A stretch of DNA of 7,245 bases from Nitrospiria bacterium (GTDB taxonomy: Bacteria; Nitrospirota; Nitrospiria; Nitrospirales; UBA8639): the NCBI GenBank assembly GCA_030430725.1, contig JAUIKP010000160.1, positions 1 through 7,245 on the forward strand, written 5' to 3'. Under the pieces are notes generated by a model. The model did no database searches, was not told the origin of the DNA, and worked only from the letters and a program-made list of their open reading frames with translations. Made by a program: the position numbers and the translations under genes. Positions 1 to 5,938 of this stretch are shown here, one piece after another. Each line of letters starts with the position of its first letter. Position 1 is the stretch's first letter.

Positions 1-295
1 AATCAGGCTCTCTGCCATTGATATGTTCATGACCATTCAGGCCATCTTCTTCAGGATCAATCCAAATCTTTTCGGGAAAACCTAACGAATCTTCGCCCAC
101 ACCATAGAAAAGTGCCTGGGCCGAAAGAATGTAGGGTATCCATCCAATCGTGCCATCCCCTTCAACGATTCGATAGTGCATATCCGAGGCTTCAGGAAGG
201 GATGCCTGTAGTCCAGGAACCACCAACAACACTCGGTGCATACTGACATGCGGAGTCCGTTCCTGCTCCTTTTCCGGACACCGGATGGCCATCAT
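1..295 (-). CDS. Hypothetical protein, N-terminal part (runs off left edge)
   Basis: This minus-strand frame has no stop from 508 down to base 1, while the other frames in 1-295 are interrupted. The translation from ATG at 295 begins MMAIRCPEKEQE and continues for 98 codons to the window edge. I do not recognise the family. The segment YRIVEGDGTIGWIP (about residues 41-54) faintly resembles the G-W-V/I turn of bacterial SH3-like domains, but this is only a suggestion. The C-terminal part in view is acidic (IDPEEDG). No signal peptide or membrane segment is visible. The start is uncertain: no Shine-Dalgarno sequence precedes 295, and an in-frame GTG at 412 would add 39 residues of less coding-like sequence and would lie 16 bp after the coding fragment that ends at 429. 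The C-terminus is outside the window. Confidence 0.5.
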   Translation of the reverse strand, partial: MMAIRCPEKEQERTPHVSMHRVLLVVPGLQASLPEASDMHYRIVEGDGTIGWIPYILSAQALFYGVGEDSLGFPEKIWIDPEEDGLNGHEHINGREPD

Positions 296-428
296 GCCAT
301 TGGGAAACAGGGCATTTTGGGTGAAGGTCGTAAACTGAAAGGGTAAAGGATTGGGTAACGATTCACACGACAACGTTGTAGGGGGGAAGAAATCAGAAAA
401 AGGGGTGAGCACCCAAAGACCGCAACGA

Positions 429-602
429 TCAGTGGACCAGCTCTGAAGCCTCCTGCGCGGAGGGTCGGGAATCTTCACGACGACTTTTACCCCGCATCTT
501 CTTACCGGTCACAACTCCATAGTCATTAAGAAAATCAACAAGGACAGGAAGTTCATGCCCTGAAAGGTGCTGAAAAGGCGAAGGATTGAACAATCGGAGG
601 GG
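429..602 (-). pseudogene. Coding-like C-terminal fragment next to a repeat
   Basis: A minus-strand frame ends with TGA at 429-431. Its last 40 or so codons read as a soluble, charged C-terminus (GHELPVLVDFLNDYG, then a basic GKKMRGKSRR stretch). Codon first positions in this part are G/purine-rich, as in real genes. Reading upstream, the same frame runs into the palindromic repeat that begins around 635, so the only ATG-initiated version (start at 764, 111 codons) would take its N-terminal half from repeat sequence. I infer that this is the 3' remnant of a gene whose 5' part was replaced by, or fused to, the repeat. The left limit of the fragment (about 602) is approximate. I do not recognise the protein. 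A functional repeat-derived ORF or a chance open frame are the alternatives. Confidence 0.3.
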
Positions 603-634
603 ATGTGCCGGCCAGCCAGTTTGTGCAATGGGAG

Positions 635-902
635 TGTTGAATAATACTGTTCTCCATGGGCAAAAACCCCCAAGGCGACTTTGAAGGTCAGAGGCCTCGG
701 GGCGGTTCAAAAAAGCATGTCCTGAGTCTTCCCGAAGGGTCCGTCCAGTCCTGCCCTGAGTCATGTCGAGGGGAAGGCCACAGCCATTTTTTCGCGCGGA
801 GCGTACAAGGAGTACGTGAGCACGGGAAAATGGCGACCTGCCTGCGCGAAGCCGCTACGGCGGAGGCAGGGAACGCCGCTGGCGGCTTTTTTCAACAGAC
901 CC
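635..902. repeat. Composite palindromic intergenic repeat (MITE/REP-like)
   Basis: Inverted ends are visible: TGTTGAA at 635-641 faces TTCAACA at 891-897, and TTCAAAAAAGC at 706-716 faces GCTTTTTTCAA at 885-895 (10 of 11 pairs). Inside are several hairpins: GCCATTTT 783-790 pairs with AAAATGGC 827-834 and encloses CGTAC 802-806/GTACG 812-816; CCTGCCT 837-843 pairs with AGGCAGG 864-870; GAGGCCTC at 691-698 is a perfect palindrome. CCTGAGTC occurs twice in direct orientation (721-728 and 755-762), each followed within a few bases by a GAAGGG- or GAGGGG-type motif. The right end (GCCGCTGGCGGC followed by TTTTTTCAACAGACC) matches my memory of repeats scattered in Nitrospira genomes; that is recall, not a search. 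No transposase is encoded, so any mobility would need help in trans. ORFs across it are by-products of the repeat. Confidence 0.65.
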
Positions 903-1123
903 GCAATGGCGGCACAAAAAGTTCAGGGAATTATGTGTCTTTATTTCAGGACTGCATGCGCACATGATCTCATTCTAGGCACTTTTGCAGCCGAATCATC
1001 CGAAATCCGAAAGAGTCATAACAGACAATCCACGGGCCTTAAGGCAAATACCGACTCCTGGATTGGATAGGGAGGATAAGCGAACCCGCGGAAGTCGGGA
1101 GGTCGGATAGAAGTCGGTCGTAT
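903..1123. other. Intergenic stretch with no recognisable feature
   Basis: Between the repeat and the terminator-like site I see no ORF with a plausible start signal, no tRNA cloverleaf and no strong hairpin. The only regularity is a short direct repeat GAAGTCGG at 1091-1098 and 1110-1117, with the related GGTCGG at 1101-1106 between the two copies. Confidence 0.4.
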
Positions 1124-1160
1124 GGGGGAAAAAGAAGAACCGGTACACGATGCCCGGTCA
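1124..1160 (-). terminator. Possible rho-independent terminator of the zinc-ribbon operon
   Basis: On the minus strand, 15 bp past the stop at 1175-1177, ACCGG (1158-1154) can pair with CCGGT (1143-1139) around a 10-nt loop, with a possible extra G-T pair. It is followed by TCTTCTTTTTCCCCC (1138-1124). The stem is short and the T-tract is interrupted, so this is a weak terminator, but the position and orientation fit the upstream operon. Confidence 0.4.
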
Positions 1161-1174
1161 AAAAGTAACTAGAG

Positions 1175-1390
1175 CTATTCCGAACTGCCCAGCATATCGT
1201 CGATGAGGGGACGATTCAAATCTTCGCAGCCTGGACAAATCACGTCAAAAAATGTTTCATGATCCGCCACATAGTTTTTGTCATCCACCAGTTTTTCTTC
1301 ATGAATGCTTTCGTAACATGCCGGGCAGAGCATCATGAGACCGCGCATGACCGATACCGTTTTTCTTCCCTGGCTACGTGGTAATTGCAT
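1175..1390 (-). CDS. Small zinc-ribbon-like protein, 71 aa
   Basis: Hypothetical cytoplasmic protein with two CxxC knuckles: CPAC at residues 22-25 and CPGC at 52-55, about 26 residues apart. This is the spacing of a four-cysteine zinc ribbon. The N-terminus is basic (QLPRSQGRK) and the C-terminus acidic (LIDDMLGSSE). I chose ATG at 1390 because a strong Shine-Dalgarno (AGGGAGGA on the minus strand, 1395-1402) lies just upstream; the longer frame from 1441 has no such site and would almost reach the preceding gene. It is the second gene of a two-gene unit, 41 bp after the stop of the 64-aa gene, which also carries a CPAC motif. Zinc binding is inferred from the cysteines. The function is unknown; small ribbons of this type can bind nucleic acids or proteins, or simply be structural. 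Confidence 0.75.
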   Translation of the reverse strand: MQLPRSQGRKTVSVMRGLMMLCPACYESIHEEKLVDDKNYVADHETFFDVICPGCEDLNRPLIDDMLGSSE

Positions 1391-1394
1391 AGCG

Positions 1395-1402
1395 TCCTCC
1401 CT
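1395..1402 (-). promoter_or_regulatory. Ribosome binding site fixing the 71-aa start
   Basis: AGGGAGGA on the minus strand, with its core GGAGG 5 nt before ATG 1390. It decides the start in favour of 1390 rather than the upstream ATG at 1441. Confidence 0.75.
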
Positions 1403-1431
1403 ACCTGGGGTGAGCGCGGTCTCAACCGACA

Positions 1432-1626
1432 TTAGGACCACCCTCGTTGTTGCGCCAGGAAAAAGTCTTCCTGTTCCAGGTCAATGCCACACGCAGGACA
1501 TTCATACGGCTGATCATCAGGTGGAATGCCGACCGGCGTGTCCTGGACCTTTCCCTGACAGACATGATAGAAGTTTCCTCGGGCGTTTTCATCATCTAAA
1601 ATATCGGACTCATACTTTAGGATCAT
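1432..1626 (-). CDS. Small CxxC protein, 64 aa
   Basis: Hypothetical small acidic protein. It carries ECPACG (Cys43, Cys46) and an upstream His21-x-Cys23 (YHVCQG), which together could form a mixed His/Cys metal site about 20 residues apart. A Pro-rich linker (VGIPPDDQP) separates the halves. Start at 1626 is chosen because AAGGAG lies at 1638-1633 with 6-nt spacing; the longer frame from 1692 would overlap the candidate promoter. It is the first gene of a two-gene unit with the 71-aa zinc-ribbon protein downstream, and it diverges from the sugar dehydrogenase gene. No family is recognised. Metal binding is inferred, and with three cysteines plus one histidine it is less certain than for its neighbour. 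Confidence 0.7.
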   Translation of the reverse strand: MILKYESDILDDENARGNFYHVCQGKVQDTPVGIPPDDQPYECPACGIDLEQEDFFLAQQRGWS

Positions 1627-1632
1627 CTCACT

Positions 1633-1638
1633 CTCCTT
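1633..1638 (-). promoter_or_regulatory. Ribosome binding site fixing the 64-aa start
   Basis: AAGGAG on the minus strand, 6 nt before ATG at 1626. It is a near-ideal match and spacing, and it rules out the longer frame starting at 1692. Confidence 0.75.
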
Positions 1639-1662
1639 CACGTTATCATGATGGCTTCTCAA

Positions 1663-1692
1663 TTTATAACAAGGCATCGATTTCCCGGGCAA
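1663..1692 (-). promoter_or_regulatory. Candidate sigma70-type promoter for the small-protein operon
   Basis: On the minus strand TTGCCC (1692-1687) and TATAAA (1668-1663) are separated by 18 bp. TATAAA matches five of six consensus bases; the -35 matches four. Transcription would start near 1656, leaving a leader of about 30 nt that contains the AAGGAG site. Confidence 0.5.
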
Positions 1693-1770
1693 TCCCCATT
1701 GCGTTCAATCCGTCCCCGAAATCAGCTAATCATTTTTTCCGGTCCCTTTCATAGACAACTAGGCCCCCTG

Positions 1771-2910
1771 ATGCTAGGAATGGTCTTATGGATGGCGTTA
1801 GGGCTTTGGTCAACCTCGGGTTGGAGCCTTTCTGGAAAACCCGCCCCTGCCAATGGCCCCATTGGATTGCAACGCACGGTGGAACACGACTTTTCCAAGC
1901 CGGTCTTTCTCACCGCCAGTCCGGATCAGACCAACCACTTGTTCGTGGTGGAACAGGATGGCCGCATTGTCATCCTGACCCCAGGCAAAAAAAATCCGTC
2001 TCTCTTCCTGGATATCGCTGAAAAGCTTTCCACAGGAGGGGAACGAGGACTCCTGGGTCTGGCATTCCACCCGGAGTATTCGAAAAATGGCCGGTTCTTT
2101 GTCAACTACACCAGAGCACGGGACGGGGCCACCGTGATTGCCGAATATCACGTATCATCCGACCCCGTCCAAGCGGACCCACAAGAAACCATCCGACTCG
2201 TCATTCCACAACCCTACAGCAATCATAACGGGGGCATGATCGCCTTTGGTCCCGATGCATTCTTGTATATTGGAACGGGAGATGGCGGAGCAGGTGGTGA
2301 TCCGGAGAATCGAGCGCAAGATCGAAAGTCATTGCTAGGGAAATTTCTTCGGATCGATGTGGATGGCCCCCCTCCCTATCGCATCCCTGCCGACAACCCC
2401 TTTGTCGGACAACCCGGCCAACCTGAAATCTTTGCGCTCGGTCTTCGAAATCCCTGGCGCTTTTCCTTTGATCGCCAGACTGGGGACTTATGGGCCGGAG
2501 ATGTCGGACAGAACCTTTGGGAAGAAATCGATGTGATTGCCAAAGGGAAAAACTATGGATGGCGACTCTTAGAGGGGACCCACTGCTTCAACCCCGCCAA
2601 GAACTGCGAAGCGGCCCAGCAGGTGGTCCCGCCGGTCACAGAATACCGGCACGAACACGGACGATGCTCGGTGACCGGAGGCTATGTCTATCGTGGGAAA
2701 CGCGTGCCCTCGTTAGAAGGGGTCTATGTGTTCGGGGATTTTTGTACCGGCGAAATCTGGGGCTATCGCGAGGGGCAGACGACACAGCTGCTGAATACGG
2801 ACTTACAAATTGCGTCTTTTGGCGAAGATCGTGAGGGAGAACTCTATGTAATCGGTCATCAAGGGAAGATTTTTCAGATCGCACCCAACGTCTCTGTTAC
2901 ATTGCCCTAG
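1771..2910 (+). CDS. Exported glucose/sorbosone dehydrogenase family protein (PQQ-dependent sugar dehydrogenase)
   Basis: Six-bladed beta-propeller of the GSDH family (soluble PQQ glucose dehydrogenase, aldose sugar dehydrogenase YliI), expected to oxidise aldose sugars in the periplasm and pass electrons to an external acceptor. Numbered from ATG 1771 (379 aa): hydrophobic leader at about 1-20, then the propeller at about 45-370. Family motifs in order are VVEQDGRI, ERGLLGLAFHP, SNHNGG with the likely catalytic His152, IGTGDGG, LGLRNPWR with likely substrate/PQQ-contacting Arg226, DVGQNLWEEID and NYGW. Cysteines 272/279 and 299/325 could form disulfides after export. The frame is open from ATG 1648, but that start would lie 21 bp from the divergent start at 1626 and leave no room for promoters; 1771 gives a compact signal peptide, though its Shine-Dalgarno is weak. 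Substrate is unknown, and PQQ use is a family expectation. Confidence 0.88.
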   Translation: MLGMVLWMALGLWSTSGWSLSGKPAPANGPIGLQRTVEHDFSKPVFLTASPDQTNHLFVVEQDGRIVILTPGKKNPSLFLDIAEKLSTGGERGLLGLAFHPEYSKNGRFFVNYTRARDGATVIAEYHVSSDPVQADPQETIRLVIPQPYSNHNGGMIAFGPDAFLYIGTGDGGAGGDPENRAQDRKSLLGKFLRIDVDGPPPYRIPADNPFVGQPGQPEIFALGLRNPWRFSFDRQTGDLWAGDVGQNLWEEIDVIAKGKNYGWRLLEGTHCFNPAKNCEAAQQVVPPVTEYRHEHGRCSVTGGYVYRGKRVPSLEGVYVFGDFCTGEIWGYREGQTTQLLNTDLQIASFGEDREGELYVIGHQGKIFQIAPNVSVTLP

Positions 2911-2917
2911 CCAACCA
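2911..2917. other. Seven-base convergent gene junction
   Basis: The stop of the dehydrogenase (plus) and the stop of mreB (minus) are separated by 7 bp with no hairpin. Any terminator must lie inside the opposing gene, so the 3' ends of the two transcripts probably overlap. Confidence 0.8.
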
Positions 2918-3946
2918 TTAAAATTTTTGAATCTTTTGAAATAAATCGACTTCATCAAGAGCTTTTCCCACGCCATAGACGACGGAGGTCAAGGGATCTT
3001 CTACCGTAATAATGGGGAGATTGGTTTCTTCCTGAAACCGTGTGGCAATGCCCGGCAACAACGATCCCCCGCCTGTAATCACCACTCCCTTATCGATGAT
3101 ATCTCCGGCCAACTCCGGCGGCGTATTCTCCAACGCGTTTCGTAAGGCATTCACGATGGCATGTATGGGATCTTCCAATGCTTCCCGAATCTCAGAATCA
3201 TTTACCACGACCGTACGGGGAATACCCGAAATCATATCCCGCCCTTTGACCATCATGGTTTTGGCCTGTTCTAACGGATAAGCCGATCCGACTTCGATCT
3301 TCACCTTTTCCGCCATGTGATCACCGATCAGGAGGTTATACCGTCGCTTAATATAACTCATAATGGCATCATCCATGGAGTCACCCGCCACTTTCACCGA
3401 CTCGCTACAGACTATGCCCCCTAGAGAAATAACAGCAATATCGGTGGTACCTCCTCCAATGTCGACCACCATGTTCCCCGAAGGTTCCGTGATCGGTAAC
3501 CCCGCTCCAATTGCTGCCGCAACCGGCTCTTCAATGAGATAGACTTCCCGGGCGCCGGCTTGGCTGGCTGATTCACGGACGGCCCGTTGCTCAACTTCGG
3601 TGATACGGGATGGCACGCCAATAATACAGCGAGGCCTGACGAAGGCCCGTCGGTTATGCGCTTTGGTAATAAAATAATGCAACATGCGCTCGGTCATGGC
3701 GAAATCGGCAATGACCCCTTCTTTGATCGGGCGGATCGCCACAATATTACCCGGCGTCCTGCCTACCATGCGTTTGGCTTCGACACCCACGGCCAATACC
3801 GTGTTTGATTGTTTTTCGATGGCTACCACCGAGGGTTCACTCAGGACGATGCCTTTACCACGAACATAGACCAGTGTCGTCGCCGTTCCTAAATCGATGG
3901 CTAAATCACTCGAAAACCACCCTAGAATATCACTCAACCCTGGCAT
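2918..3946 (-). CDS. mreB: Rod-shape-determining actin homologue MreB
   Basis: Bacterial actin that forms membrane-bound filaments and directs the elongasome (MreC, MreD, RodA, PBP2) during lateral wall synthesis. It has 342 residues, a normal MreB length. The N-terminus carries a short amphipathic stretch (LSDILGWF, 4-11) suited to membrane attachment. The nucleotide-binding signatures are intact: phosphate-1 DLGTATT (18-24), connect-1 region around [11 protein letters not shown] (139-149), phosphate-2 [11 protein letters not shown] (162-172) and adenosine motif [10 protein letters not shown] (290-299). ATG 3946 is preceded by a G-rich GGGGGG (3955-3950) three bases upstream, a poor but usable ribosome binding site. 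mreC and mreD do not follow; the downstream neighbour is the convergent dehydrogenase, so this mreB seems to be transcribed alone. A second mreB elsewhere in the genome is possible. The identity as MreB is secure. Confidence 0.97.
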   Translation of the reverse strand: MPGLSDILGWFSSDLAIDLGTATTLVYVRGKGIVLSEPSVVAIEKQSNTVLAVGVEAKRMVGRTPGNIVAIRPIKEGVIADFAMTERMLHYFITKAHNRRAFVRPRCIIGVPSRITEVEQRAVRESASQAGAREVYLIEEPVAAAIGAGLPITEPSGNMVVDIGGGTTDIAVISLGGIVCSESVKVAGDSMDDAIMSYIKRRYNLLIGDHMAEKVKIEVGSAYPLEQAKTMMVKGRDMISGIPRTVVVNDSEIREALEDPIHAIVNALRNALENTPPELAGDIIDKGVVITGGGSLLPGIATRFQEETNLPIITVEDPLTSVVYGVGKALDEVDLFQKIQKF

Positions 3947-3982
3947 GAGCCCCCCATGTGGAAAGACGGTTGATTCAGAAAA

Positions 3983-4010
3983 TGCCGATCAGGCTGGAGC
4001 CTGTTCGGCA
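3983..4010 (-). promoter_or_regulatory. Stem-loop at the predicted 5' end of the mreB transcript
   Basis: TGCCGA (3983-3988) pairs with TCGGCA (4005-4010), and CAGGC (3990-3994) with GCCTG (3999-4003), with a single T-T mismatch and a 4-nt loop. On the minus strand the stem is followed by TTTTCT. If the promoter at 4016-4043 is right, +1 falls at about 4009, so the mRNA would begin with this hairpin. It could be a 5'-stabilising structure, an operator-like inverted repeat or an attenuator. Confidence 0.6.
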
Positions 4011-4015
4011 CTACC

Positions 4016-4043
4016 GACATATTATCGGAACACCATTTGTCAA
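4016..4043 (-). promoter_or_regulatory. Candidate mreB promoter
   Basis: On the minus strand a perfect -35 TTGACA (4043-4038) is followed after 16 bp by TATGTC (4021-4016), a -10 that matches only three of six bases. An AT-rich GATAAT lies just upstream of it but is too close to the -35. Predicted +1 is near 4009, with a leader of about 63 nt. Confidence 0.45.
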
Positions 4044-4087
4044 AATAAAGGAATATTGAGAAAAAGTTCCGGAATGTGTTTGTCACC

Positions 4088-4106
4088 AAGAAGCCACCGG
4101 CTTCTT
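4088..4106. repeat. Perfect 8-bp inverted repeat upstream of mreB
   Basis: AAGAAGCC (4088-4095) and GGCTTCTT (4099-4106) are perfectly complementary around ACC. No T-tract follows on either strand, so it does not look like a terminator. It sits about 45 bp upstream of the candidate mreB -35, where a regulator-binding site would be plausible. Confidence 0.5.
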
Positions 4107-4198
4107 CCATGAAACCAAGCTCCTGATCAACCATTCAGGGAGCGGGAATTCCCACATCATCCATCTGGACGGAATACAGGGCCCGAGGAGGAGGGGAT

Positions 4199-4237
4199 AT
4201 GAGACATGAGGCCTGGCTGTGGCCCGGCACAGGCTAG
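4199..4237 (+). CDS. Possible 12-codon ORF with strong ribosome binding site
   Basis: A GAGGAGGAGGGG run at 4185-4196 precedes ATG 4199 with good spacing, and the frame encodes MRHEAWLWPGTG before TAG. The ribosome binding site is better than that of either flanking large gene. It lies upstream of the candidate promoter for the M23 peptidase, so it would need its own transcript. The two Trp codons recall a leader peptide, but no biosynthetic operon follows. It may be chance. Confidence 0.2.
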   Translation: MRHEAWLWPGTG

Positions 4238-4332
4238 GCGATCATCCTGTCCATGTCAAGAGTAGAGAGAACCGATTTCCATGGTTGGAAATCAGGAACG
4301 CGCGCTTCACATCTGTTCAGATACCCACACAC

Positions 4333-4360
4333 TTGCTCTGAAGGCTGGGTATGGTATAAG
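4333..4360 (+). promoter_or_regulatory. Candidate extended -10 promoter for the M23 peptidase gene
   Basis: TTGCTC (4333-4338), a 16-bp spacer ending in TGG, then TATAAG (4355-4360; five of six bases). The TGn before the -10 makes it an extended -10 element. Transcription would begin near 4367, which is inside the longest open frame (from 4281) and so supports the downstream GTG start at 4419. Confidence 0.5.
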
Positions 4361-4418
4361 AAGAGGAACATTTCTTGTCCTGCTCGCATCATCCTTTGGA
4401 GGAAGAGTTAGCTCGATC

Positions 4419-5855
4419 GTGTCTAAAAAAAGCTTGCTGTTTATCATCGTCCTGGCTCTTATCGCCATTTATCTGGGATTAATTGGAAGCGCACGTTGGG
4501 GAGATTCCACCGCCCCTGAGATCTCTCTCGAGCAACCGTTCGAGCAGGTCGGCCCAACCACGCCACTGGTTCTTCGCATTCATGATAATGGGACCGGTCT
4601 TCGGGACATCTCAGTCCGGATTGTTCACAACCTGGAAACATTCAGCCTGGCCGACCAATCGTTTTCTTCTGAGGGGTTGTTGTCGGCAGCCGGAGGACGG
4701 GACCATGAATTCACGCTGAACATAGTTCCCTATGCCGACTCGGACCTGCCTCGACGACAGGGGCAGGCTCAGCTCATTGTGACCGCCAGGGATTATTCCT
4801 GGCGCAACTGGTTTGAAGGTAACGGACAACGGCTGGAGAAGGAATTTACCCCACAATTTACTCCACCCAGATTGGAACTCCTGTCCCCCCCCACGACCAT
4901 CGTGCAAGGTGGAACAGGCATCGTCAGGTATCGAGTGATCCCGGAGGTGTCTACTCACGGGATCAAAATTGGACAGGCCTTCTTCCCGGGATATCCTGCA
5001 CCGGATAAAGCCGGAATGTTTGCCTTCATTGCCTTTCCTTACAATTTGCCGTCCTCGACCCCGATTCAAGTGATGGCAGACGACGGGTATGGCAACTCCG
5101 CTCTCATGGATGTGAGCTTCACAGTCAAACCTCAAGCCTGGCGTACCCGTTCCATCAGGATTTCCGACTCCTTTATTCGTAAAACGGTTCCGACCATTCT
5201 GGCACAGACTCCGGAATTACAAAGTCTGGACGACCCACTGAAAGATTTCCTTCTGGTCAACGACACGTTACGCGGCATGAATAACGCGACCATTACCAAG
5301 CTGGCCAAGAGCAGCCGCCATGAATTTCTCTGGAAAGGGGCGTTTCGCCAATTGTCGGGCTCACAGGTCGAAGCCTCCTTCGCTGATCACCGCAAATATA
5401 CGTATAAGGGAAAGGTCGTCGATACCCAAGATCATTTAGGGTTTGACCTCGCCGTCACCCAGCATTATCCCGTTGAAGCCGCGAATAACGGAGTTGTAAT
5501 ATTCGCTGGATACCTGGGCATTTACGGAAACACGATTATTATTGATCATGGATATGGATTGCTTTCCTTGTATGCGCATCTCTCCTCGATTGAGGGCAAA
5601 CCCGGTGACGCTGTCACCATTGGGCAAATTATTGGCAAATCAGGCACCACCGGCCTCGCAGCCGGCGATCACCTGCATTTTAGTTTGATTTTGCATGGCG
5701 AACAGGTGAATCCCACGGAATGGTGGGACCCGTTTTGGGTGAAAACCCGCATCAAAGACCAGTTGGGATTGCCCTCTCTGGTCAAACCAACGGATGAAGA
5801 ACCGGCGGAACCGTCCACCACACACTTAGGCCCCTCGCCCGCGCCAGTCCAGTAA
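4419..5855 (+). CDS. Membrane-anchored M23 (LytM) metallopeptidase
   Basis: Probable peptidoglycan endopeptidase or LytM-type regulator in the periplasm. Numbered from GTG 4419 (478 aa): SKK followed by one hydrophobic segment (about 5-24) as signal anchor; two beta-rich, Ig-like stretches (about 33-125 and 150-238); a linker; then the LytM domain (about 335-440). The zinc site is complete: HLGFD gives His339 and Asp343, GDHLHF gives catalytic His418 and ligand His420, and YAHL supplies the second catalytic His387. All active-site residues are therefore present, unlike degenerate LytM activators. The tail is Pro/Thr-rich. An ATG at 4281 is also in frame, but it has no ribosome binding site and lies upstream of the candidate promoter; GGAGGA at 4398-4403 is 15 nt from the GTG, rather far. 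It is divergent from mreB, and the topoisomerase gene follows after 83 bp. Confidence 0.9.
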   Translation: MSKKSLLFIIVLALIAIYLGLIGSARWGDSTAPEISLEQPFEQVGPTTPLVLRIHDNGTGLRDISVRIVHNLETFSLADQSFSSEGLLSAAGGRDHEFTLNIVPYADSDLPRRQGQAQLIVTARDYSWRNWFEGNGQRLEKEFTPQFTPPRLELLSPPTTIVQGGTGIVRYRVIPEVSTHGIKIGQAFFPGYPAPDKAGMFAFIAFPYNLPSSTPIQVMADDGYGNSALMDVSFTVKPQAWRTRSIRISDSFIRKTVPTILAQTPELQSLDDPLKDFLLVNDTLRGMNNATITKLAKSSRHEFLWKGAFRQLSGSQVEASFADHRKYTYKGKVVDTQDHLGFDLAVTQHYPVEAANNGVVIFAGYLGIYGNTIIIDHGYGLLSLYAHLSSIEGKPGDAVTIGQIIGKSGTTGLAAGDHLHFSLILHGEQVNPTEWWDPFWVKTRIKDQLGLPSLVKPTDEEPAEPSTTHLGPSPAPVQ

Positions 5856-5923
5856 TGTCATAAGGCGGCTTCACCCTCCGAGATCCCGAATCCCACATGA
5901 ATTTCAAGACCCTCTGAGTCATC
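5856..5923. other. Short intergenic gap without terminator
   Basis: No GC-rich stem with T-tract is seen after the peptidase stop, so read-through into the topoisomerase gene is possible. No convincing promoter is seen either. Confidence 0.4.
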
Positions 5924-5929
5924 AAAGGA
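5924..5929 (+). promoter_or_regulatory. Ribosome binding site of the topoisomerase gene
   Basis: AAAGGA, 9 nt before ATG 5939. It supports this ATG as the start; the conserved N-terminal helix of the family follows about 20 residues later. Confidence 0.6.
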
Positions 5930-5938
5930 TACGAACGT

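Noticed and set aside
429..560. Resemblance of the coding fragment to the C-terminal part of ribosomal protein bS18 (FL..G, basic stretch)
   Set aside because: The conserved HQR and the basic C-terminal tail of bS18 are missing; the match is too short and loose to support.
656..1070. Plus-strand ORFs of 103 and 84 codons
   Set aside because: Both lie mostly within the palindromic repeat, overlap each other in different frames and have no ribosome binding site; their low-complexity translations are repeat by-products.
903..1123. Possible tRNA or small RNA gene in the gene-free stretch
   Set aside because: No cloverleaf, T-loop GGTTCGAATCC-like motif or strong hairpin with T-tract was found.
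1335..1754. Plus-strand ORF of 139 codons
   Set aside because: It lies opposite the two small minus-strand genes, which have strong ribosome binding sites and CxxC motifs; it has neither start signals nor recognisable sequence.
3977..4010. Reading the mreB leader hairpin as a terminator for an upstream minus-strand gene
   Set aside because: No minus-strand gene is visible upstream in 4011-4418, and the T-tract is only TTTTCT.
3934..4134. Minus-strand ORF of 66 codons upstream of mreB
   Set aside because: It overlaps the mreB start and spans the predicted promoter and hairpins; no ribosome binding site or family resemblance.
4144..4153. Palindrome GGGAATTCCC
   Set aside because: Ten bases, no partner copy and no clear relation to a promoter; expected by chance at this length scale.
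4611..5135. Minus-strand ORF of 174 codons inside the peptidase gene
   Set aside because: It is antisense to a conserved reading frame and has no start signals; long only because the opposite frame constrains stops.
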